Assembly (NCBI RefSeq): GCF_036116635.1
Contig: NZ_CP107995.1
Location: 682,001-746,000, forward strand
Direction: 5' to 3'
Origin: Amycolatopsis sp. NBC_00345
GTDB taxonomy: Bacteria; Actinomycetota; Actinomycetes; Mycobacteriales; Pseudonocardiaceae
DNA length: 64,000 nucleotides
Shown: piece after piece, positions 1 through 8,940 of the stretch
Numbering within the stretch: the stretch's first letter is position 1
Layout: the number at the start of each line of letters is the position of its first letter
Made by a program: the position numbers and the translations under genes
The notes under the pieces: model-generated
Seen by the model: the letters and a program-made list of their open reading frames with translations, nothing else
Told to the model about the DNA's origin: nothing
Database searches by the model: none

Positions 1-1149
1 GCCCGGCTCGGCGTGCGGCACCACCTCGCGGCTCCCGCGGCCTCGGCCGAGCGGGCGGCCGAAGGCGTCGTCGCGCTGCACGCCACCGATCCGGCGTCGG
101 TGTACCTGGCCGCGCGAGCGCGGATGGCCACCGATGCCGTGGCCGGCGTTGAGCGCGCGCTGTACGAAGACCGCACCCTGCTGCGGATCCTCGGCATGCG
201 CCGCACGGTTTTCGTCACCGGGGTGGACACCGCCGCGGTCGTGCAGGCGGGCTGCTCGGCCGATATCGCCGCCAGACAACGGAAACTGCTCGAACAGCAC
301 CTCGCGAACCAGGGCCACCCGGAGAACCTGCCCGACCCGGCGCCGTGGCTGCGGGAGGTCGAGCAGAGCGTCGAAACCGCGCTGCGCGCCCGTGGTTCCG
401 CCACCGCGCAGCAACTCGTCGAAGACGAGCCGCGCCTGCGCCAGCAGCTGCACATGGCCAAGGGCAAGCCGTACGCGGCGATCGGCAACGTCACCAGCCG
501 CGTGCTCTTCCAGCTCGCGGCCGACGGGCGGATCGTGCGCGGCCGGCCTCGCGGCAGCTGGCTGAGCACCCAGTACGAGTGGGCGCCGCTCGACGGCTGG
601 CTGCCTGGCGGGCTCACCGCGTGGTCCTCCGGCGACGCGCGGGCGGAGCTGGCGCGCCGCTGGCTGCGCGCGTTCGGCCCCGCGCCGATCGCCGACCTGC
701 GCTGGTGGACGGGCTGGACAGTGGGCCAGACGAAAAAGGCGCTCACCGCCGTGCAACCGGTCGAGGTCGACCTCGACGGTGAGCCGGGTGTTGTCCTCGC
801 GGACGATCTCGAGCCCGTCGCCGAGCCGGCGCCGTGGGTCGCGCTGCTGCCCGCGCTCGACCCCACGGCCATGGGCTGGGCGGCGCGCGACTGGTACGTC
901 GGCGGGCACCGCGATGCCCTGTTCGACCGCAGCGGCAACATCGGCCCCACCGTGTGGAGCGACGGGCGCGTGGTCGGGGCGTGGGCCCAGCGCGCGTCGG
1001 GTGAGGTCGTGACCCGGCTGCTCGAAGACGTCGGCGCGGAGAAGGCGGCGGCCATCGAGCGGGAGGCCGCCGGGCTCACCGGATGGCTGGGGGAGGTGCG
1101 CGTGATCCCCCGGTTCCGGACCCCGGCCGAGCGTGACCTGGCCGGGTGA
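1..1149 (+). CDS. Winged-helix DNA-binding (AlkZ/HTH_42-like) protein, 5' truncated
   Basis: The reading frame is open to the first base of the window, so the true start is upstream and only about 382 residues are visible. The middle and end match the winged-helix family PF06224 (relatives of the E. coli YcaQ and Streptomyces AlkZ DNA glycosylases): a WSSGDARAEL-type segment, then RRWLRAFGPAP, a RWWTGW block and a C-terminal GRVVGAWAQ. Near the visible N terminus sits LHATDP, where characterised AlkZ proteins carry a catalytic Gln-x-Gln/Asp motif. Whether this copy has glycosylase activity cannot be told from sequence. It stands alone before the glycolysis block, on the same strand but 300 bases away. 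Family call is good; function is open. Confidence 0.8.
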   Translation, partial: ARLGVRHHLAAPAASAERAAEGVVALHATDPASVYLAARARMATDAVAGVERALYEDRTLLRILGMRRTVFVTGVDTAAVVQAGCSADIAARQRKLLEQHLANQGHPENLPDPAPWLREVEQSVETALRARGSATAQQLVEDEPRLRQQLHMAKGKPYAAIGNVTSRVLFQLAADGRIVRGRPRGSWLSTQYEWAPLDGWLPGGLTAWSSGDARAELARRWLRAFGPAPIADLRWWTGWTVGQTKKALTAVQPVEVDLDGEPGVVLADDLEPVAEPAPWVALLPALDPTAMGWAARDWYVGGHRDALFDRSGNIGPTVWSDGRVVGAWAQRASGEVVTRLLEDVGAEKAAAIEREAAGLTGWLGEVRVIPRFRTPAERDLAG

Positions 1150-1449
1150 GCCGGGGCACCAATACCGATCCAGCGAGTGGTCCGCCCGAGGCCCTGTTAC
1201 AGATCTACTTTCGGTGTCGCAAGCGCGTGAGCTGGCTTCTTAATCGATTCTTGACGCGTTCGCGCAGTGGTGGAAGTCTCGTTGGGGCAGTCCGGGCCGC
1301 GCATGCCCGCACGCTAGGGTTGCGCCGAAGTCCGGAAGTCTTCCGGGGCCTCGCCCCGGTTCTGGTTCGCCGCCGCCCGCGGCTGCGAACCGCACTGAGA
1401 CAGCTGAACCGAAGATACTTGTACTGAGATATTCAGAGGAGTGGCAGCA
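1150..1449. other. Intergenic region upstream of gap
   Basis: This 300-base gap presumably carries the gap-pgk-tpiA promoter. It contains a perfect 15-base palindrome at 1332-1346 (seven-base arms CCGGAAG/CTTCCGG around one T), about 100 bases before gap, which could be an operator or part of a leader hairpin. A TAGGGT hexamer at 1315-1320 fits an actinobacterial -10, without a convincing -35. An open frame across the region has no ribosome-binding site and no recognisable protein signature, so I do not call a gene. Confidence 0.4.
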
Positions 1450-2454
<1,005 letters not shown>

Positions 2455-2459
2455 ACGCG

Positions 2460-3674
2460 ATGACGGTCAAGACTCTCGACGACCTGCTGGGCGAGGGCGT
2501 TCAGGGCCGGTACGTACTCGTGCGTGCCGACCTGAACGTCCCGCTCGACGGGTCCCGGATCACCGACGACGGCCGCGTCCGCGCGGCCCTGCCGACGCTG
2601 AAGAAGCTCAGCGAGGCCGGCGCCAAGGTCGTCGTCACGGCGCACCTCGGCCGCCCGAAGGGTGAGCCGGACCCGAAGTACACGCTCGCGCCGGTCGCCA
2701 CGCGGCTGGGCGAGCTGCTCGGCACCGAGGTCCCGCTCGCCGGCGACCTGGTGGGCGAGTCGGCCAAGGCACTGGCCGGCGGTCTCGCCGACGGCCAGGT
2801 CGCCCTGCTGGAGAACGTGCGCTTCGACGCGCGCGAGACCAGCAAGGACGCTGTCGACCGCTCCGAGCTGGCCGCCGAACTGGCCGCGCTCGTCCCGGGC
2901 GGGGCGTTCGTGTCCGACGGGTTCGGCGTGGTGCACCGCAAGCAGGCCTCGGTCTACGAGATCGCCGCGGTGCTGCCGGCCTACGCGGGCGGGCTCGTGC
3001 TCGCCGAGCTCGAGGTGCTGAAGAAGCTCACCGACGACGTCGCGCGGCCGTACGTGGTCGTGCTCGGCGGCGCCAAGGTGTCGGACAAGCTGGGCGTGAT
3101 CGCGAACCTGCTGACCAAGGTCGACCGCCTGCTCGTGGGCGGCGGCATGGCGTATACCTTCCTCAAGGCCCAGGGCCACGAGGTCGGCAACTCGCTGCTG
3201 CAGGCGGACCAGCTCGACCAGGTGAAGGGCTTCCTCGCCGAGGCCGAGAAGCGGAACGTGGAGCTGGTGCTGCCGGTCGACGTGCTGGCGGCCACCGGCT
3301 TCGCCGCCGACGCCGAGCACGAGGTCGTCCCGGCCACCGGGATCCCGGCCGACCGTGAGGGCCTGGACATCGGCCCGGCCAGCCGTGAGCTGTTCGCGAG
3401 CAAGCTCGCCGACGCGGCCACGGTGTTCTGGAACGGCCCGATGGGCGTGTTCGAGTTCGAGGCGTTCGCCGGCGGCACCCGTGCCGTCGCCGAGGCGCTC
3501 GTGGCCAGCGACGCGTTCACCGTGGTCGGCGGCGGTGACTCGGCGGCCGCGGTGCGGCAGCTGGGCCTGCCCGAGGACGGCTTCTCGCACATCTCCACCG
3601 GCGGCGGCGCCTCCCTCGAGTACCTGGAGGGCAAGGAACTGCCGGGCGTGGTCGCGCTGGAGGTGAAGAACTGA
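2460..3674 (+). CDS. pgk: Phosphoglycerate kinase
   Basis: Transfers phosphate from 1,3-bisphosphoglycerate to ADP, the first ATP-yielding step of glycolysis. The 404-residue protein opens with the family signature VRADLNVPLDG, has GGAKVSDK in the hinge/nucleotide region and a C-terminal VVGGGDSAAAV loop and STGGGASLEYLEG. The ATG at 2460 lies five bases after the gap stop. The stop overlaps the tpiA start (TGATG), so the two are translationally coupled. Length and motifs are complete. Confidence 0.97.
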   Translation: MTVKTLDDLLGEGVQGRYVLVRADLNVPLDGSRITDDGRVRAALPTLKKLSEAGAKVVVTAHLGRPKGEPDPKYTLAPVATRLGELLGTEVPLAGDLVGESAKALAGGLADGQVALLENVRFDARETSKDAVDRSELAAELAALVPGGAFVSDGFGVVHRKQASVYEIAAVLPAYAGGLVLAELEVLKKLTDDVARPYVVVLGGAKVSDKLGVIANLLTKVDRLLVGGGMAYTFLKAQGHEVGNSLLQADQLDQVKGFLAEAEKRNVELVLPVDVLAATGFAADAEHEVVPATGIPADREGLDIGPASRELFASKLADAATVFWNGPMGVFEFEAFAGGTRAVAEALVASDAFTVVGGGDSAAAVRQLGLPEDGFSHISTGGGASLEYLEGKELPGVVALEVKN

Positions 3675-4459
3675 TGGCGCGCAAGCCGTTCATCGCCGGC
3701 AATTGGAAGATGAACCTGAACCACCTCGAGGCGATCGCGCTCGTCCAGAAGATCGCGTTCGCGCTGCCGCATAAGTACTACGCGAAGGTGGACGTGACGG
3801 TGCTGCCGCCGTTCACCGACATCCGCAGCGTCCAGACGCTCACCGACGGCGACAAGCTGCCGCTGACCTACGGCGCGCAGGACGTTTCGCCGCACGACTC
3901 CGGTGCCTACACCGGTGACGTGTCGGCGCCGATGCTGGCGAAGCTGGGCTGCAGCTACGTCACCGTCGGGCACTCGGAGCGGCGCGCGATCCACGGCGAG
4001 ACCGACGAGCTGGTCAACAAGAAGGTCAAGGCCGCGCTGAAGCACGGCATCACGCCGATCCTGTGCGTGGGCGAGGAGCTCGAGGTCCGCGAGGCGGGCG
4101 AGCACCTGGCGCACACCACGGCGCAGCTGGTCGAGGGCCTCAAGGGGCTCAAGGCCGAGCAGGTCCAGACGGTGGTCGTCGCGTACGAGCCGGTGTGGGC
4201 CATCGGCACCGGCAAGGTCGCGACCCCGGCCGACGCCGAGGAGTGCTGCAAGGCCCTTCGGGCAACTCTGAACGAGAAGTACGGCGACGAGGTGGCTTCG
4301 GCCGTTCGGGTGCTTTACGGCGGTTCGGTGAAGTCCGGCAACGTCAGCGAGCTGGTGTCCTGCGAGAACATCGATGGTGCTCTCGTGGGTGGCGCGAGCC
4401 TCGACGGAGACGAGTTCACCAAACTCTGCGCACTCGCGGCCGGTGGGCCGCTGCCCTGA
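3674..4459 (+). CDS. tpiA: Triosephosphate isomerase
   Basis: Interconverts dihydroxyacetone phosphate and glyceraldehyde 3-phosphate. The 261-residue TIM barrel has all catalytic residues: K12 in GNWKMN, H100 in VGHSERR and E172 in YEPVWAIGTG. The C-terminal phosphate loops YGGSVKSGN and GALVGGASL are present. The ATG shares its first base with the last base of the pgk stop, so it is coupled to pgk. It is the last gene of the glycolytic trio; secG follows after 133 bases. Confidence 0.97.
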   Translation: MARKPFIAGNWKMNLNHLEAIALVQKIAFALPHKYYAKVDVTVLPPFTDIRSVQTLTDGDKLPLTYGAQDVSPHDSGAYTGDVSAPMLAKLGCSYVTVGHSERRAIHGETDELVNKKVKAALKHGITPILCVGEELEVREAGEHLAHTTAQLVEGLKGLKAEQVQTVVVAYEPVWAIGTGKVATPADAEECCKALRATLNEKYGDEVASAVRVLYGGSVKSGNVSELVSCENIDGALVGGASLDGDEFTKLCALAAGGPLP

Positions 4460-4592
4460 TCGGGGCCACTACCGGGTAACCTGTGTATCCGGTCCGTCAC
4501 ACAGCAGTGGACGAGTCCAGGGGTACGGTGAAGATCCGCGCGAGCGGGTCCTGGCCGTGCCCCTGCGTTCTCCGAGAACTACAGAGGATGAC

Positions 4593-4823
4593 ATGAAGCT
4601 GTTCCTCCAAATTCTGTTGATCGTCACCAGCGTGTTTCTGGTGGTGGCCGTGCTGCTGCACCGCGGCCGGGGCGGCGGCCTCTCGTCGCTCTTCGGCGGT
4701 GGCATGCAGTCCAGCCTGGCCGGGTCCAGCGTGGCCGAGAAGAACCTCGACCGGATCACCCTGCTCCTGGGTTCCATCTGGGTGATCAGCATCATCGGCC
4801 TCGGCCTGCTGCTCAAGGTCTGA
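4593..4823 (+). CDS. secG: Preprotein translocase subunit SecG
   Basis: A 76-residue membrane protein with two transmembrane helices (about residues 2-22 and 54-75) joined by the glycine-rich loop RGRGGGLSSLFGGGMQSS, which is characteristic of SecG. It is the small accessory subunit of the SecYEG export channel. The ATG at 4593 is preceded by AGAGG at 4583-4587. Its place directly after tpiA is conserved in actinobacteria, for example Rv1440 in M. tuberculosis. The size is normal for the family. Confidence 0.95.
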   Translation: MKLFLQILLIVTSVFLVVAVLLHRGRGGGLSSLFGGGMQSSLAGSSVAEKNLDRITLLLGSIWVISIIGLGLLLKV

Positions 4824-4903
4824 CGGACCGGTAGCCCGCGCAGAGTGTGTGCATCGGCGTGCCTATTGGGGGGCGCGCCGCCGATTCGTAGGTGTGAGGA
4901 TTC

Positions 4904-5248
4904 ATGGTTGGCGGTAACGCGATTCGCGGCACCCGGGTGGGTGCCGGTCCTTCGGGCGAATCGGAGCGAGGTGAGTCGGCCCCACGTCGTCGCGTGTCCT
5001 ACTGGTGCGCGAACGGCCACGAGGCCCGCCCGTCCTTCGCGATGGAGGCCGAGATCCCCGACGAATGGGACTGCCCGCGCTGCGGCCTCCCCGGTGGGCA
5101 GAACGAGAAGAGCCCGCCCGCCGCGCCGCGCACCGAGCCCTACAAGACGCACCTGGCCTACGTGAAGGAGCGCCGCAGCGACGCTGACGGCGAAGCCATC
5201 CTCGCGGAGGCCCTCGAGCGCCTCCGCCAGCGCCGGGAACTGATCTAA
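4904..5248 (+). CDS. rbpA: RNA polymerase-binding protein RbpA
   Basis: RbpA is an actinobacterium-specific protein that binds RNA polymerase holoenzyme through the principal sigma factor and stabilises open complexes. The 114-residue protein has the family layout: a basic flexible N terminus, a core with YWCANGHEARPSF and DWDCPRCGLPGG (cysteine pairs of the type that bind zinc in the Streptomyces protein), and a C-terminal sigma-interacting helix rich in Arg and Glu. The ATG at 4904 follows TGAGG. It is monocistronic and closed by a strong hairpin terminator at 5264. I saw no clear SigR-type promoter in the 80 bases before it. Confidence 0.95.
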   Translation: MVGGNAIRGTRVGAGPSGESERGESAPRRRVSYWCANGHEARPSFAMEAEIPDEWDCPRCGLPGGQNEKSPPAAPRTEPYKTHLAYVKERRSDADGEAILAEALERLRQRRELI

Positions 5249-5263
5249 GGCGTCAAGGCCCAG

Positions 5264-5305
5264 GAACCACCGACCGGGTTCTCCACGACCCGGCCGGTGG
5301 TTTTC
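5264..5305 (+). terminator. Rho-independent terminator of rbpA
   Basis: The inverted repeat has arms at about 5265-5280 and 5288-5303 (AACCACCG...CGGTGGTT) with one mismatch and a short loop. It is followed by TTTTCTTG and starts 16 bases after the rbpA stop. Confidence 0.85.
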
Positions 5306-5341
5306 TTGTGCCCGGGGCCGGTTCGCCCTGGCTGCCCTGAA

Positions 5342-5428
5342 GCGCCCCAATGTGGCGTTGGTTGCGTTGGACGCACCCAATGTGGCGTTCGGTGCGTCGG
5401 ACGCACCGAACGCCACATTGGGGCGCAT
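5342..5428. repeat. Intergenic palindromic repeat, family A
   Basis: A perfect palindrome with 22-base arms at 5376-5397 and 5401-5422 around a three-base centre. The left arm begins CCCAATGTGGCGTT. A further direct copy of its first 18 bases lies at 5342-5359 and is also perfectly complementary to the right end (about 5411-5428), so two alternative hairpins can form. It sits between the 3' ends of the converging rbpA and kinase genes. It lacks a T-tract and is separate from the two terminators on either side. Confidence 0.85.
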
Positions 5429-5506
5429 TCGGCGAGGCAGGCGACCGCAGTGACCCGGGGGCAACCCGGTGGGGGCGCGGGAAGAGCCGAGCAAGCCCCG
5501 GAAATA

Positions 5507-5559
5507 CCGAAGGGGCACCGCCGGAGCCGGGTTGCGGTCTCCTTGCGGTGCCCCTTCGG
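5507..5559 (-). terminator. Hairpin terminator of the sensor kinase gene
   Basis: Perfect 15-base arms at 5507-5521 and 5545-5559 (CCGAAGGGGCACCGC and its complement) with a 23-base loop. It begins about 20 bases beyond the kinase stop on the minus strand. No T-run follows, which is common for terminator-like hairpins in high-GC actinobacteria. Confidence 0.65.
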
Positions 5560-5578
5560 CTGGGGGACCGGGGGTGCG

Positions 5579-6784
5579 TCAGCGTTCCAGGGGGTACCTG
5601 GCCCGGACGCGGAACCCGCCGTCTTCGGTGTCGGCCGTTTCGAAGCTGCCGCCGAGGAGGCGGGCGCGTTCGGCGAGGCCGGTGAGGCCGTGGCCGCCTG
5701 AGGGGAGGTGCTCGCCGGCGCGGCTGGCGCGCTCGTTGCGGACCTCGATGTTCAACGCGCCGCTCCCGCCCTGGATCCGGATGGTCGCCGTGGCGCCGGG
5801 GGCGTGCTTGTGCACGTTGGTCAGGCATTCCTGCACCGTGCGGTACGCCGCGGCCGAGACCTGGCTGGGCACGGTGTCCGGCAGGCGCTCGACCGTCAGG
5901 TGGACCGGCATGTCGGCGGTGCGAATGAGGTGGTCCAGCTCGCCGATCCCGGGGCGGGGGCCGTCGTCCTCGGCGCCCGAGCGCAGGACGCTGACCAGGG
6001 AACGCAGCTCTTCCAGCGTCCTGGTCGACAGCTGGCGGATCACCTGCGCGGTCTCCATCGTCCGGCCCTCGTTGCCGGCCTGGGCCTGCAGCGCGCCGGC
6101 CTGCATGGCGATCAGCGTGATCTGGTGCGAGACGACGTCGTGCATCTCGCGGGCCAGCCGCGCGCGCTCCTCGGCGCGGACGGCGTCGGCGTGGAAGCGG
6201 CGTTCGCGGTCGCGGCTCTTGGCCAGTTCGGCGAGCTTGGCCGAGATCTCCGTGCGGGCCCCGATCAGCAGGCCGATCGCGATGGGCATGCCGGCCACCA
6301 GCACGCCGTAGATCCCGTCGAGGAAGTGCTCACGCCAGCTGAGCTGCACGAAGTCCTCGAGCGGCCACTGCACGAACCGGCAGATGAACACCAGCCCGGC
6401 GCCCACCCAGGTCTGCCAGTGGATCTGCCGGCGCGTGGCCAGCATGCCGAGCGTGATCATCGACGCCAGCTGCGCCCACCCGGCGAGGAAGCCCGGCACG
6501 GCGGCGAGCACGGCGAGGAACGGGAACCGGCGGCGGAACACGACGGCCAGGCACGCGGCGGCCGAGAGGTAGACCGAATACGGCTGGGCCTTGGGCGGGA
6601 TCACCAGCCAGACGTCGAGCACGGCCAGCAGCACGGCGGCCGCTTCGACGCCCACCACCGCGACCGTCGGGCGGCGAAGGGCGGCGAGGACCCCGGTCAG
6701 GCTCGCCCGCCTGACCCGGTCGGCAGCCCCCGCACCGGGGCTGCCCATAGAGATGCCTGGAATCGAGAGTCCCTCTGTGCTCAT
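5579..6784 (-). CDS. Orphan two-component sensor histidine kinase (HisKA_3 type)
   Basis: A membrane sensor kinase of 401 residues. About residues 38-178 form a block of hydrophobic helices. A linker rich in Arg and Glu follows, then the dimerisation/phosphoacceptor helix with H215 in LAREMHDVVSH (HisKA_3, NarL-type partner expected). The C-terminal ATPase domain has the N-box LTNVHKHA and the G-box GGHGLTGLAERA. The start at 6784 gives MSTEGLS; a TTG 78 bases further upstream is possible but weaker. No response regulator gene lies next to it on either side, so partner and signal are unknown. The gene to its right is divergent. Confidence 0.88.
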   Translation of the reverse strand: MSTEGLSIPGISMGSPGAGAADRVRRASLTGVLAALRRPTVAVVGVEAAAVLLAVLDVWLVIPPKAQPYSVYLSAAACLAVVFRRRFPFLAVLAAVPGFLAGWAQLASMITLGMLATRRQIHWQTWVGAGLVFICRFVQWPLEDFVQLSWREHFLDGIYGVLVAGMPIAIGLLIGARTEISAKLAELAKSRDRERRFHADAVRAEERARLAREMHDVVSHQITLIAMQAGALQAQAGNEGRTMETAQVIRQLSTRTLEELRSLVSVLRSGAEDDGPRPGIGELDHLIRTADMPVHLTVERLPDTVPSQVSAAAYRTVQECLTNVHKHAPGATATIRIQGGSGALNIEVRNERASRAGEHLPSGGHGLTGLAERARLLGGSFETADTEDGGFRVRARYPLER

Positions 6785-7134
6785 CGCGGCGACCCCATTC
6801 GTCTTGTGGACTTGGTAATGAGATGCGCGAGGCACCCGATCGGGACGCGTGGCTGCGAACAAATGTGCGGATGCTAACGAAGAGAGGTGTAACGACGGTA
6901 AGTTTCACCCCGTCGCCGGGTCGGGGTGTGCTGCTCTCCGGCACTACGACGTACGGGCGATGCACGCGTCCTTGATGTCACCTCGTGTCGATCACACCAC
7001 CCTATGTTCACCTTACGGGTGATCCCACATACTGGTGAGCCGCTCTTCGGCCCAGTGACCGTTGGGCCATTCGGCGCGCCGGTGACCCACGGTTGGCGGT
7101 TCACTCGTCCGGGCGCGGCCGACATTCTGGGCGC
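6785..7134. other. Divergent intergenic region, kinase / lysozyme
   Basis: About 350 bases between two divergent genes, so both promoters should be here. I see a small inverted repeat TCACC-N5-GGTGA at 7008-7022 and no clear consensus promoter, RNA gene or further coding frame. Confidence 0.4.
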
Positions 7135-8076
7135 ATGGCGCTCGGCATCGACATCTACCGGAGCTTCCAGACCGTCACCAGCTGGCAGGAAGTCAAGAAC
7201 CACGGCGTCACCTACGCCTACGTCAAGCTCTCCGACGGGGGCGGGCGGCCCGTGGGCGGCCCCGGTGACAACGAGGTCAACGGCGCCAGGTCGGTCGGCA
7301 TCCCGGTCGGGGGCTACCACTTCGTGCAGGCGAACCCCGGGCCGGAGGCCCAGGCCGACGTGTTCCTCGGCGAGGTCCGCCGGCTCGGCGCGACCGGGTG
7401 CGTGCCGATGCTCGACCTGGAAGACAACCCGGCGAGCTCGAAGCTGCCGAACATCCCGGACGGCCAGAAGCGCGGCTTCGCCACGGCCTTCTGCAACCAC
7501 GTCGCGGGCCAGGGCTTCCGTCCTGGCGTGTACATGAACAACGCGCTGGCGAAGAAGCTGCGGCCCGACACCTGGGGTGTGTCCGGCCTGGTCATCTGGA
7601 TCGCCCGGTACGGCGCCCGCCCCGACGCCGCGGCCGGGCGCTACGACCTGCACCAGTACTCCAGCACGGGGCAGGTGCCCGGGATCCGAGCCCGCGGCGT
7701 CGACCTCGACGAGTCCTACACCGATGCCCACCTCGCGGGCGTTTCACGACAGAGAGTGACCGAACTGATGGAACGCGTGAAGATCCCGGTCAGCATGGAC
7801 AGCAGTGCGGTCCGGCTGTACCTGTCCGGCAGCGATACCTCGGCGATCGTCATCCGCCCGCACCTGAACGGCGACGGCTTCGCGCCCCACCCGGTGTGGC
7901 TCGGCAACATCTACGCCTGGGGCAGCGACAAGGCCGGCATCGGGCACAACCCGGTGGGCGAGCCGGGCTTCGACCCGAAGGTCGTGTCCCACCGCCGTTA
8001 CGAGCTGCCGGGCGCGGTCTGGGCGGACCTCGAGTACAGCTCCGCCGAGGAGTTCGACATCGACATCGTCGGCTGA
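7135..8076 (+). CDS. Glycoside hydrolase family 25 (lysozyme-like) protein
   Basis: GH25 enzymes cleave the N-acetylmuramic acid to N-acetylglucosamine bond of peptidoglycan. The first ~210 of 313 residues match the family: GIDIY at the N terminus (first catalytic Asp), the PMLDLED acidic cluster at the centre, IWIARYG, and the closing HQYSSTGQVPG with VDLDES. The last ~90 residues form an extra domain I do not recognise. No signal peptide or membrane helix is visible, so it is either intracellular or leaves by a non-classical route. The ATG at 7135 has only a weak ribosome-binding site (CTGGG); an in-frame GTG 42 bases upstream is the alternative. No phage genes adjoin it. Confidence 0.85.
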   Translation: MALGIDIYRSFQTVTSWQEVKNHGVTYAYVKLSDGGGRPVGGPGDNEVNGARSVGIPVGGYHFVQANPGPEAQADVFLGEVRRLGATGCVPMLDLEDNPASSKLPNIPDGQKRGFATAFCNHVAGQGFRPGVYMNNALAKKLRPDTWGVSGLVIWIARYGARPDAAAGRYDLHQYSSTGQVPGIRARGVDLDESYTDAHLAGVSRQRVTELMERVKIPVSMDSSAVRLYLSGSDTSAIVIRPHLNGDGFAPHPVWLGNIYAWGSDKAGIGHNPVGEPGFDPKVVSHRRYELPGAVWADLEYSSAEEFDIDIVG

Positions 8077-8105
8077 AACCGGCCCGGAACCGGCCCCGGA
8101 CACAC

Positions 8106-8140
8106 CGAAGGCCACCCCGGCGAACCCGAGGTGGCCTTCG
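8106..8140. terminator. Bidirectional terminator between GH25 gene and pgl
   Basis: Perfect 11-base arms CGAAGGCCACC (8106-8116) and its complement (8130-8140) with a 13-base loop, in the 75-base gap between two convergent stop codons. It can serve both genes. Confidence 0.75.
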
Positions 8141-8151
8141 ATGCTGGCGAA

Positions 8152-8940
8152 CTACGCCGTCGGCGTCTGGTAGACCTTCGTCAGCTTCCCGGCCGCGGTG
8201 CGGTCCAGGAGCCACAGGGTCCGCCGGTAGCCGCGGGCGCCGGAGACCGGCACCTGCACCTCGTCGGCGCCCGAGAGCGCCAGCGAAACGGCCTCGGCCT
8301 TGGCCTCGCCCGCCGTCATCAGCCAGACCTCACGCGCGCGGCGGATGGCCGTCAGCGTGAGCGAGACGCGGGTGGGCGGCGGCTTGGGGCAGTCGCGCAC
8401 CGCCACCACCGAGCGCCCGGTCTCGTGGACCGCCGGCGAGTCCGGGAACACCGAAGCGGTGTGCCCTTCGCCGCCGAGGCCCAGCATCATGATGTCGAAC
8501 GCCGGGACGCCGCTGCCGTCGTCCGTCCCGTCGGTGCCGGCGTTGGCGGCCAGCACCTCCGCGTACGCCGAGGCCGCCGCGTCCACGTCGTCGCCGAACT
8601 CGCCGTCCGACGGTGCCATCGCGTACACGCGCTTCGGGTCGAGCGGCACGTGGTCGAGTAGGGCCTCACGGGCCTGCTTCTCGTTCCGCTCGTCCGAATC
8701 CGCGGGCACGAACCGCTCGTCGCCCCAGTAGATGTCGAGGCGCGACCAGTCGATGGCGTCGCGGGCACTGGAGTTGCGCAGCTCTTCGAGCACCGCGATG
8801 CCGGTGCCGCCGCCGGTCAGCCCGACCGACGCCGAGCCCTTGGCCGCCTGGATGTCCACGATCCGCGTGACCAGCCTGGCCGCCGCCGCGGCGGCCAGCA
8901 GGTCGGCGGTCGGGTAGACGACGACCTCGGTGCGGCTCAT
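8152..8940 (-). CDS. pgl: 6-phosphogluconolactonase
   Basis: Hydrolyses 6-phosphogluconolactone to 6-phosphogluconate in the oxidative pentose phosphate pathway. The 262-residue protein has the DevB/NagB-fold signatures VGLTGGGTG near residue 40, IYWGDERFVP near residue 80, and MLGLGGEGHTASVFP in the second half. It is the last gene of the minus-strand pentose-phosphate operon, and its ATG overlaps the opcA stop by four bases (ATGA). The same position next to opcA is seen in M. tuberculosis (Rv1445c). Confidence 0.96.
   Translation of the reverse strand: MSRTEVVVYPTADLLAAAAAARLVTRIVDIQAAKGSASVGLTGGGTGIAVLEELRNSSARDAIDWSRLDIYWGDERFVPADSDERNEKQAREALLDHVPLDPKRVYAMAPSDGEFGDDVDAAASAYAEVLAANAGTDGTDDGSGVPAFDIMMLGLGGEGHTASVFPDSPAVHETGRSVVAVRDCPKPPPTRVSLTLTAIRRAREVWLMTAGEAKAEAVSLALSGADEVQVPVSGARGYRRTLWLLDRTAAGKLTKVYQTPTA

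Noticed and set aside
1146..1427. Short frame between the AlkZ-like gene and gap
   Set aside because: No ribosome-binding site beyond the previous stop overlap, Arg-rich composition, and it covers the likely gap promoter.
5253..5828. Frames translating to repeated Asn-Ala-Thr-Leu-Gly units over the repeat at 5342-5428
   Set aside because: The protein-like repeats are translations of a palindromic DNA repeat between two terminators; not a gene.
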